Assembly: GCA_017308595.1 (NCBI GenBank)
Contig: JAFKER010000005.1
Span: 692,950 to 756,949, forward strand
DNA: 64,000 nucleotides
Source: Afipia sp.
Lineage (GTDB): Bacteria > Pseudomonadota > Alphaproteobacteria > Rhizobiales > Xanthobacteraceae
Direction of reading: 5' to 3'
The notes beneath the pieces were generated by a model. It did not search any database. It worked only from the letters and a program-made list of their open reading frames with translations, and was not told the origin of the DNA. This document shows positions 47,186 through 54,234 of the stretch, in pieces; the first letter of the stretch is position 1, and each line of letters begins with the position of its first letter. The translations under genes and the position numbers were made by a program.

Positions 47186-48361
47186 GTGCCCATTCTGAAC
47201 CGCATCGCCGATTTGCAGCCGGAAATCATGGGCTGGCGGCGTGATCTGCATGCGCATCCGGAACTGATGTACGACGTGCACCGCACTGCGGCGTTCGTCG
47301 CCGAGCGTCTGCGCGAGTTCGGATGTGACGAGGTGGTGACGGGCCTCGGACGCACGGGTGTCGTGGGCGTTATCAAGGGGCGCAAACCGGGGAATGGCGG
47401 TGACGTGAAAGCCGTCGGTCTGCGCGCAGACATGGACGCTCTGCCAATTGAAGAAGAGACCGGCGTTGCCTATCGCTCGACGATTCCGGGTAAGATGCAC
47501 GCCTGCGGACATGACGGTCACACCGCGATGCTGCTCGGCGCGGCACGCTATCTGGCTGAGACGCGAAATTTCGCGGGCGATGCGGTGATGATCTTTCAGC
47601 CTGCCGAAGAAGGCGGCGCGGGCGCAGAAGCCATGATCAAAGACGGCCTGATGGATCGTTTCAAGGTCGATCAGGTCTATGGCATGCATAACTCACCCGG
47701 CATGCCGATTGGGACTTTCGCCACGCGCGTCGGGCCGACCATGGCGGCGACGGATCACATCAATATCCACATCGAAGGCCTCGGCGGCCATGCGGCGCGC
47801 CCGCACAAGAGCATCGACTCAGTGCTGATCGGATCGCAATTGATCACGGCGCTTCAATCGATTGTGGCGCGAAGCATTGATCCGCTGGATGCGGCGGTCA
47901 TCTCGATCTGCGAATTCCATGCAGGCAATGCCCGCAATGTGATTCCGCAGACAGCCGAATTGCGTGGAACTGCCCGAAGCCTGACGCCGGAAGTGCGCGA
48001 TCTCATCGAGCAACGCGTGCGTGAGGTCGTCAACGGTGTGGCGCAATTGTCGGGTGCGAAGATCACGCTTGATTACGAGCGCAGCTATCCGGTCCTGGTC
48101 AATCATCCTGCGGAGACCGGCATCGCCGCACGGGTCGCGAGTGATATCGTCGGCGTGGGCAATGTCAGTTCGGAAATCCCGCCGGTGATGGGGGCCGAGG
48201 ATTTTGCCTACATGCTCGAAGCACGGCCTGGTGCTTTTATCTTTATCGGCAATGGCGATAGCGCCGGACTGCATCACCCTGCTTATAACTTCAATGACGA
48301 TGCCATCATTTACGGCTCGTCCTACTGGATCAAACTGGTCGAAACCCAGCTAGCGGGTTGA
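47186..48361 (+). CDS. M20D-family amidohydrolase (hippurate hydrolase-like)
   Basis: The 391-residue protein has RRDLHAHPEL (18-27), the metal motif HACGHDGHT (Cys107, His109), PAEEGGAGA (Glu141/Glu142), MHNSPGMPIG (His168), a GGHAARPH dimer-domain segment and MGAEDFAYML. The family cleaves N-acyl amino acids such as hippurate or IAA conjugates. The GTG at 47186 with GAGG ahead was chosen, since homologues begin at this PILNRI segment; the frame is open to 47099 but unlike the family there. It is cytosolic. Confidence 0.9.
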   Translation: MPILNRIADLQPEIMGWRRDLHAHPELMYDVHRTAAFVAERLREFGCDEVVTGLGRTGVVGVIKGRKPGNGGDVKAVGLRADMDALPIEEETGVAYRSTIPGKMHACGHDGHTAMLLGAARYLAETRNFAGDAVMIFQPAEEGGAGAEAMIKDGLMDRFKVDQVYGMHNSPGMPIGTFATRVGPTMAATDHINIHIEGLGGHAARPHKSIDSVLIGSQLITALQSIVARSIDPLDAAVISICEFHAGNARNVIPQTAELRGTARSLTPEVRDLIEQRVREVVNGVAQLSGAKITLDYERSYPVLVNHPAETGIAARVASDIVGVGNVSSEIPPVMGAEDFAYMLEARPGAFIFIGNGDSAGLHHPAYNFNDDAIIYGSSYWIKLVETQLAG

Positions 48362-48369
48362 AGGGCTCC

Positions 48370-48394
48370 GGAACCATCATCTTCACATCGCGTT
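48370..48394 (+). promoter_or_regulatory. EcfG promoter for the DUF892 gene
   Basis: GGAAC (48370-48374) and CGTT (48391-48394) are separated by 16 bases, an exact EcfG match, 40 bases before the DUF892 start codon. This spacing fits a short leader. DUF892 genes are common members of EcfG regulons. Confidence 0.82.
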
Positions 48395-48434
48395 GTGGGG
48401 CGGGAACGTTCCCATAATAATGCGGAGTGGAACA

Positions 48435-49004
48435 ATGGCGACCAAAGGATCGGCGAAGAAGAAATCGGCAAAGAAGTCGGCGACCAAGCGGACGGCCAAA
48501 CGCGCGGCCCCGAACGACAAGGATCTCAACGACCTGTTTTATGACCAGCTGAAAGACGTCTATTTCGCGGAAAAGCAGATTTTGAAGGCTTTGCCGAAGA
48601 TGGCCAAGGCCGCTCAATCGCCGGATCTCAGCGCCGCTTTCAAGAAACATCATGGCGAAACCGAAGGTCAGGTGGATCGCCTTGAGCGGATATTCAAGCT
48701 GATCGACAAGCCCGCGAAGGCGAAGACCTGCGATGCCATCATGGGAATCCTCGACGAGGGCAAGGAGATCATGGAGGAATACAAGGGCACTGAGGCGCTC
48801 GATGCCGGTCTGCTTGCGGCTGCACAGGCCGTCGAACACTACGAGATGGCGCGCTATGGCACCATGAAGGCCTGGGCCACGCAACTGGGCATGAACGACG
48901 TAGTCAGTCTGATCGATCAGACCCTTCAGCAGGAAAGAAAGTGCGATAAGGATTTGACGGCTCTCGCGGAAGGCGCGGTGAATTCCGAAGCAATGGCGGC
49001 GTAG
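48435..49004 (+). CDS. DUF892 (YciE/YciF) ferritin-like stress protein
   Basis: The 189-residue protein has a Lys/Ala-rich N-terminal tail (residues 1-30, KKKSAKKSATKRTAKR) and then a helical ferritin-like domain: DLFYDQLKDVYFAEKQI, FKKHHGETEGQVDRLERIF, AAQAVEHYEMARYGT and a final LIDQTLQQERKCDKDL. Acidic/His pairs on these helices could form a di-iron site. YciE/YciF relatives are induced by stress; function is unsettled. The tail is histone-like and may bind DNA or other polyanions. The ATG at 48435 has GGAG ahead. An EcfG promoter lies upstream. Confidence 0.9.
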   Translation: MATKGSAKKKSAKKSATKRTAKRAAPNDKDLNDLFYDQLKDVYFAEKQILKALPKMAKAAQSPDLSAAFKKHHGETEGQVDRLERIFKLIDKPAKAKTCDAIMGILDEGKEIMEEYKGTEALDAGLLAAAQAVEHYEMARYGTMKAWATQLGMNDVVSLIDQTLQQERKCDKDLTALAEGAVNSEAMAA

Positions 49005-49023
49005 TATCTTCTTGATTTCGACG

Positions 49024-49049
49024 CGGTGATGGATACGAATCCATCACCG
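49024..49049. terminator. Hairpin between convergent DUF892 and DUF4130-UdgX genes
   Basis: CGGTGATGGAT (49024-49034) pairs perfectly with ATCCATCACCG (49039-49049) around ACGA, 20 bases after the DUF892 stop. The T-rich tail is poor (TCGTTG), so it is a probable but not ideal terminator. Confidence 0.65.
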
Positions 49050-49127
49050 TCGTTGATCCAAAATAATCCAGCCCTTCGATCAGGATATCTGGATGCTTCG
49101 TCGCGAGCCGCCTCATGTGACGGGACG

Positions 49128-50567
49128 TTACGCCGCCTTCAGCTTGTGCAGGAAGGCTGCCGCCAGCTTCAGGTCTCTCACGAAGTTCGCGTATTCGCGC
49201 TCCTTCGCTTCGGCATCCGGCAGACGCAGCAGATAGGATGGATGCACCGTCACCAGGGCTTTCGCTTCATCGAGATCGATCAGGTACCCGCGGTTTTTGC
49301 CAATTGGCGTGATCTTGCCGAGCACGCTTTGCGCGGCGGTCGCTCCCATGGCCACCACCAGCGCGGGTTTGATCGCAGCGAGTTCGCGCTCATACCATTG
49401 GCGGCAAGCTTTGATCTCCGGAGTGCTCGGTTTTTGGTGCAAACGGATTTTTCCGCGCGGCACGAATTTGAAATGCTTGACCGCATTGGTGACATAGACC
49501 TTGTCGCGGTCGATCCCGGCTTCTTCCAGCGCCCGGTTGAGCACCTGTCCGGCGGGCCCTACGAACGGCTTGCCGGCGAGGTCTTCCTTGTCGCCGGGCT
49601 GTTCTCCAACGAGCATGATCGGTGCATGGGAAGGTCCTTCGCCGAACACGGTTTGCGTTGCGTCCTTCCACAAGGGACAGGCACGGCAGTCTGCGGCTTC
49701 CGCGCGCAAAGCCGCAAGTCTTTCGGACTTGATGGGCGCGGGACTTGCCATCGCTGGTTCCTCCTTCCGCTGCCGCGAAGGACGCGGCGCTGGCGCTTCG
49801 CGGTTGATCATCGTCTGCGTGATGCGTCCAGCCTTTGCGATCAACGGCTCAATCAATGAGGCTTCAGGAAGGTTCCGCCAGTATTTCTTCGGCATCTCTG
49901 TCTGCATGGCTTTGATTTTCAGTCGCGCCGGATTGAAAATGTTGGCGTAATAAGTTCGCCAGATATCCTCGAGCGGATCGCTGGAGGGAGCCGCGGATTT
50001 CACAGCGCCCTCTGTAAAGACGGTTTTATGCCCATTCCAATGCGCGCACCGATCCGGTGTGAGAATGGACCACGCCATATCTGCAAAGCGCTGTTCAAAA
50101 AACGGTGCGGCGAGTTCTACGATATAGTGAGACGGCTCGAACCATGCGACGAAGCGAAAATCGTCGTCTCTGCCGAATTCCCGAAAACGGACAAAGGCAT
50201 GCATCTTGTGTTCGTCACGGCGGACTTCTTTGGCAAGTCCCTGAACGCGCACAACATCTGAATCCGTTGATATGTCCATCAGGTGCGGCTGTTGCCGCAA
50301 GTGTATCAGTAACCGGTACAGCCGGGCGAAGCGCTCGGGATCGCGATTGAGAATTGCCACATGGGCAAGCTCAACAAATGCTACCGGGACACTGAATGTG
50401 TGACGCGGATCGAATTCCGGCAGTGTTGAGGCTGCGAACAGTTCGTCATCGCGGCTGGCTACGGTCCATGTCACATCATTGGGAGAAATGTCATTGAGGG
50501 CCAGCGCGCGTGCGGCATCCCGCCATCCTTCAAAATCGGTTTCCGTGGCGAGGGCGATAACATGCAT
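49128..50567 (-). CDS. udgX: DUF4130 - UdgX uracil-DNA glycosylase-family fusion
   Basis: The 479-residue protein joins an N-terminal DUF4130 (TIGR03915-type) domain, about residues 1-250, to a C-terminal UdgX-type glycosylase, about 280-479. The C-part has CRAC (294-297) and Cys388 as Fe-S ligands, GEQPGDKEDLAGKPFVGPAG (321-340) and KHFKFVPRGKIRLHQKP. His377 in the last matches the residue by which mycobacterial UdgX links covalently to uracil-DNA. TVHPSYLLR is the second glycosylase motif. It starts on the stop of the radical SAM gene (TGATG), so both are co-translated. A LexA box lies upstream of that pair. Confidence 0.9.
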   Translation of the reverse strand: MHVIALATETDFEGWRDAARALALNDISPNDVTWTVASRDDELFAASTLPEFDPRHTFSVPVAFVELAHVAILNRDPERFARLYRLLIHLRQQPHLMDISTDSDVVRVQGLAKEVRRDEHKMHAFVRFREFGRDDDFRFVAWFEPSHYIVELAAPFFEQRFADMAWSILTPDRCAHWNGHKTVFTEGAVKSAAPSSDPLEDIWRTYYANIFNPARLKIKAMQTEMPKKYWRNLPEASLIEPLIAKAGRITQTMINREAPAPRPSRQRKEEPAMASPAPIKSERLAALRAEAADCRACPLWKDATQTVFGEGPSHAPIMLVGEQPGDKEDLAGKPFVGPAGQVLNRALEEAGIDRDKVYVTNAVKHFKFVPRGKIRLHQKPSTPEIKACRQWYERELAAIKPALVVAMGATAAQSVLGKITPIGKNRGYLIDLDEAKALVTVHPSYLLRLPDAEAKEREYANFVRDLKLAAAFLHKLKAA

Positions 50568-51799
50568 CAGAACGCAAAACTCTGTTGGATGGCAGGCGGA
50601 CGAAACAGTTCGATGAGACGATTGCCGTCGAGTTGTCTCGCAGCAGGCTTGTGATCGGGGAGAATGATAAAGGGGAGGGCTTTGTTCCGCGGTACATGCA
50701 ATCGCGCAAGATCTGCAGCGCGGAGATGCGTGACGCGCCGGGCCGTGATGATGCGATCCACGGTTTTGACGCCAAAGCCTGGAACGCGGAGCAGGTCTTC
50801 ACGGCTGGCGCGATTGACGTCGAGCGGAAACCGATCCCGGTGGCGCAGAGCCCAGGCGAGTTTGGGATCTATGTCGAGTGGCAGCATGCCGCCTTCGAGC
50901 GGATCGGTGATCTCGTCGATGTCGAAGCCATAAAAGCGCATCAGCCAATCGGCCTGATACAGCCGATGCTCGCGCACCAGCGGCGGTGCCTGCAGCGGAA
51001 GACTGCGGCTTGAATCCGGGATCGGGCTGAAAGCCGAATAATAGACACGTTTCAGCTTGTAGGAGCCGTAGAGATTGGCGCTGGCTTCCAGAATGGTTTG
51101 GTCGCTGGCGGCGTCCGCGCCGACGATCATCTGCGTGCTTTGGCCCGCAGGCGCGAAGCGCGGCGCGCGCCTGTCTTTTTTTGTCTCGTTTGCTTCGTCG
51201 AGCTTAAGCCGTAGCCGTCCCATGGTCCGGCGGATGGCGCGGACATCTTTTTCAGGCGCGAGCTTTGAAAGGCTGGTTTCCGTCGGTACTTCGATATTGA
51301 TGCTGAGGCGGTCGGCATATTTTCCGGCTTCGGCGATCAGCGCGTCATCGGCTTCGGGAATGGTCTTGAGATGAATGTAGCCGCGGAAGTGATGATCCTC
51401 GCGCAGGCTTCGCGCGACGCGCACCACTTGCTCCATGGTGTAGTCGGGGCTGCGGATGATGCCGGACGAGAGAAACAGCCCTTCGATATAATTGCGCCGG
51501 TAGAAGTCCAGCGTCAGCTTGACGGCTTCCTCCACCGTGAAGCGGGCGCGCTGCACATTGGAGGAGGCGCGGTTGATGCAATAGAGGCAGTCGTAGTTGC
51601 AGGCGTTGGTGAGCAGGATTTTCAAGAGCGAGATGCAACGGCCGTCCGGCGCGTAGGAATGGCAGATGCCCATGCCCGCATCGGTCGAGCCCATACCCTT
51701 GCCGTCGCGGCTGTCGCGCGTCTCGGTGCCGCTGGAGGCACAGGAGGCGTCGTATTTGGCGGCGTCCGCCAGGATTTCGAGTTTGCGCTGCAGGTCCAT
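50567..51799 (-). CDS. Putative DNA modification/repair radical SAM protein with HhH (TIGR03916-type)
   Basis: The 410-residue protein has the radical SAM motif Cys67-Cys71-Cys74 (NACNYDCLYC), three more cysteines before it (20, 46, 55), IPEADDALI and a C-terminal helix-hairpin-helix (VNRASREDLLRVPGFGVKTVDRI) that would bind DNA. The TIGR03916 family is known by its linkage to UDG-like genes; its chemistry is unknown. The ATG at 51799 is used; one at 51814 adds five residues. Its stop overlaps the udgX start by one base. The promoter region is shared with imuA. Confidence 0.88.
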   Translation of the reverse strand: MDLQRKLEILADAAKYDASCASSGTETRDSRDGKGMGSTDAGMGICHSYAPDGRCISLLKILLTNACNYDCLYCINRASSNVQRARFTVEEAVKLTLDFYRRNYIEGLFLSSGIIRSPDYTMEQVVRVARSLREDHHFRGYIHLKTIPEADDALIAEAGKYADRLSINIEVPTETSLSKLAPEKDVRAIRRTMGRLRLKLDEANETKKDRRAPRFAPAGQSTQMIVGADAASDQTILEASANLYGSYKLKRVYYSAFSPIPDSSRSLPLQAPPLVREHRLYQADWLMRFYGFDIDEITDPLEGGMLPLDIDPKLAWALRHRDRFPLDVNRASREDLLRVPGFGVKTVDRIITARRVTHLRAADLARLHVPRNKALPFIILPDHKPAARQLDGNRLIELFRPPAIQQSFAF

Positions 51800-51851
51800 C
51801 GTCTGGAATCTCATTGTTATTGTTGATGAAAGAGGATTTTTTAGAGTCCGA

Positions 51852-51880
51852 TTGACTCCGCATTGCCTCTTAGCTTTATA
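51852..51880 (+). promoter_or_regulatory. Sigma-70 promoter of imuA
   Basis: TTGACT (51852-51857) and TTTATA (51875-51880) are spaced by 17 bp, a good housekeeping promoter on the + strand. The predicted start near 51887 falls within the LexA box, the expected position for repression. Confidence 0.65.
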
Positions 51881-51883
51881 TTA

Positions 51884-51898
51884 GAACATATCATGAAC
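51884..51898. promoter_or_regulatory. LexA (SOS) box between radical SAM/udgX and imuA-imuB-dnaE2
   Basis: GAAC (51884-51887) and GAAC (51895-51898) are separated by exactly 7 bases, the alphaproteobacterial LexA operator (GAAC-N7-GAAC, reading GTTC-N7-GTTC on the other strand). It lies 64 bp before imuA and 85 bp before the divergent radical SAM start, so it can serve both. Confidence 0.9.
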
Positions 51899-51962
51899 AA
51901 ATAAGTCCATCATTCGTTCAATCGGCAGCGACTGACAGACCTAGATTTCCAAGGAGCGGCGC

Positions 51963-52748
51963 ATGAACAGCGCACGCACAAGCACGCTTGCAACCCTGCG
52001 GGGGACCATCGGACGCCTTGAGGGCGAGCCGGATGGTCTTGCACGGGTGGGACTCGGTCACGCCTCGGTCGATGCTGTGCTGCAGGGCGGATTGGTACGA
52101 GACGCGCTGCATGAGGTGTTCGCGGAAGGGGGACGCCATGGCGCCGCGGCGACGGGGTTCATCGCCGGTCTGGCTCATCGTCTGATCGGGCGGCGCCCGC
52201 TGATCTGGGTGCAGCAGGACTTTGCGCAACGCGAATCCGGCACGCTGTCCATGAGCGGACTGAACGAACTCGGCCTCGATCCCCGGCTGCTGGTGACCGT
52301 GCGGACGAAGGATGCCGAGACGGCGCTACGGGCGGCCTCCGACGCGCTCGCGTGCGATGCGTTGGGTGCTGTTGTCCTTGATGTGTGGGGCGAGGTGCGG
52401 GCGCTCGATCTGGTCGCGAGCCGGCGGCTGACGCTCGCCGCGCGTGCGTCGCATGTAGCCTGTCTGGTCTTGCGCACAGCGGCGATGCCTTCAGCAAGCA
52501 CGGCGGAAACACGCTGGGTCGTGCGGTCGGCGTCTTCGTCACCCGCAACGGAAGCATGGGGCGCGCCAATACTCGACGCGCAGCTTGTCCGCAACCGTCA
52601 CGGCCAGCTTGGACGATGGATCATGGAGTGGAAATGTGATGAGGGCCTCTTCCGTGAAAGCACGGCGCATTCTCAGTTTATGGCTCCCGCGTCTGCCGAC
52701 AGACCGGTTGAAACGCCAGCTTTCGGGACACGGCGGCGCGCCGGATGA
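51963..52748 (+). CDS. imuA: Mutasome protein ImuA
   Basis: The 261-residue protein resembles the RecA-like ImuA proteins of alphaproteobacteria: an ALHEVFAEGGRHGAAATGFIAGL segment at the site of the nucleotide loop (degenerate, no GKT), PLIWVQQDFAQRESG, and LVLDV-like VVLDVWGEVRALDL. ImuA works with ImuB and DnaE2 in SOS mutagenic translesion synthesis. The ATG has an AAGGAG ribosome site. Its last 110 bp overlap the imuB start in another frame. A LexA box lies upstream. Confidence 0.9.
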   Translation: MNSARTSTLATLRGTIGRLEGEPDGLARVGLGHASVDAVLQGGLVRDALHEVFAEGGRHGAAATGFIAGLAHRLIGRRPLIWVQQDFAQRESGTLSMSGLNELGLDPRLLVTVRTKDAETALRAASDALACDALGAVVLDVWGEVRALDLVASRRLTLAARASHVACLVLRTAAMPSASTAETRWVVRSASSSPATEAWGAPILDAQLVRNRHGQLGRWIMEWKCDEGLFRESTAHSQFMAPASADRPVETPAFGTRRRAG

Positions 52749-54234
52749 TGCGCATCCCTGCGTCGTCGTCGGCAAGCTGAACAATGCGCTGCAAATTTCG
52801 GCGTTGAACGATGCTGCCGCCAATATCGGTCTTGAAGTGGGCCTGCCGCTGGCGAACGCGCGGGCAATCTGTCCCGATGTGCAGGTGTTCGACGCCGACG
52901 AGACGGAGGATCTGGTTCTACTGGAAGCCATCGCAGACTGGTGCGATCGCTTCACGCCGCTTGTGGCGCTCGATCAGCCGCATGGGCTATTGCTCGATAT
53001 TAGCGGCTGCGCACATCTGTTCGGCGGCGAGGCTGCGATGCTACGCACGGTGTGTGACCGGTTCGCGCGGCAGGGTTTTGTCGTCAATGCGGCGATTGCC
53101 AGCACACCGGTTTGCGCGAGGACGATGACACGCGCGGTGCGAAGCTGCATCGTGAATGCAGGAGACGAGGCGCGCGCGGTCAGTTCGCTGCCGGTATTCG
53201 CACTGTGCGCGGATGATGCGATCACGCGTGGATTGCGACGGGCGGGCCTGAAAACCATCCGTGATGTGGCTTCTCGCGCACCGCATGAAATCTCGGCGCG
53301 GTTCGGTGCCGCATTCACCAGCCTGTTGCAGCAGGCGTTGGGGCAAGGCGATGCACCGATCAATCCGCGTAAGCCGCCGCCGGATTTTATGGTGGAAAAA
53401 CGCTTTGCCGAGCCGGTGGCTACCGACACGGTGATTGCCGCAATCCTTTCAGGCCTTGCTCAGATGCTGGTTGCCGCCATGGACAAGCAGGGCAAGGGTG
53501 CGCGGCGGCTGGAAGCGAGTTTCTTCCGCACCGATGGCGCGGTACGCACGATCACGGTGGAGGCCGGTCAGCCTGTCACCAAAGTCAATATGATCGACCG
53601 CCTGTTTCGCGAGCGGCTGGACGCGCTGGCCGATCCACTCGATCCGGGATTCGGCTTTGACTTGATCCGGCTCTCTGCCAGTCATGTCGAGATCGTGGTG
53701 CAGGAGCAACGCGATTTCGACACCCGCGCACAGGACAACGATGACGTTGCCGCGCTGGTCGATCGGCTCTCCGCGCGTCTTGGCAGCAGGCGTGTTGTGG
53801 TTCATCTGCCGCAGGACACGCATATTCCCGAGCGCGCAGTATTGCCCGTTCCAGCACAGCAGCATCTGGCTGCGGCGTCCGTCGTGGAATGGCCGGAACG
53901 CGTGGAGGCCGAACCGCCACTGCGGCCACTACGGATGTTCGAGCAACCGGAGGAGATCGAGGTGCCATTCGCGGCAGTTCCGGATGGACCGCCGCGCCGG
54001 TTCACATGGCGGCGAGCGGCTCACGTCGTGACACGCGTAGAAGGACCCGAACGCATTGCGATGGAGTGGTGGACGAATGAAAGATCGTCATTCACACGCG
54101 ACTATTTTCGCGTCGAGGACGCAGAAGGTCTCCGCTTCTGGATCTATCGTGACGGTCTCTACGACCGCGAACTCATTGACCACAAGGGCGAGAGCATCAA
54201 ACCCAAATGGTTCGTCCATGGGGTGTTCGCATGA
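52639..54234 (+). CDS. imuB: Mutasome protein ImuB (catalytically inactive Y-family polymerase)
   Basis: The 531-residue protein is Y-polymerase-like: RRILSLWLPRLPTDRL at the N-terminus, GLPLANARAICPDVQVFDAD, LLLDISGCAHLFGGEAAM and an HhH-type segment GLKTIRDVASRAPHEI. The first catalytic Asp of active Y polymerases (DMDxFF) is replaced by the LWLPRL run, as usual for ImuB, which acts as clamp-bound scaffold for DnaE2. The ATG at 52639 (GTG at 52636 possible) gives a 110-bp overlap with imuA. Its stop overlaps the dnaE2 start by 4 bp. Confidence 0.92.
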   Translation: MRASSVKARRILSLWLPRLPTDRLKRQLSGHGGAPDDAHPCVVVGKLNNALQISALNDAAANIGLEVGLPLANARAICPDVQVFDADETEDLVLLEAIADWCDRFTPLVALDQPHGLLLDISGCAHLFGGEAAMLRTVCDRFARQGFVVNAAIASTPVCARTMTRAVRSCIVNAGDEARAVSSLPVFALCADDAITRGLRRAGLKTIRDVASRAPHEISARFGAAFTSLLQQALGQGDAPINPRKPPPDFMVEKRFAEPVATDTVIAAILSGLAQMLVAAMDKQGKGARRLEASFFRTDGAVRTITVEAGQPVTKVNMIDRLFRERLDALADPLDPGFGFDLIRLSASHVEIVVQEQRDFDTRAQDNDDVAALVDRLSARLGSRRVVVHLPQDTHIPERAVLPVPAQQHLAAASVVEWPERVEAEPPLRPLRMFEQPEEIEVPFAAVPDGPPRRFTWRRAAHVVTRVEGPERIAMEWWTNERSSFTRDYFRVEDAEGLRFWIYRDGLYDRELIDHKGESIKPKWFVHGVFA

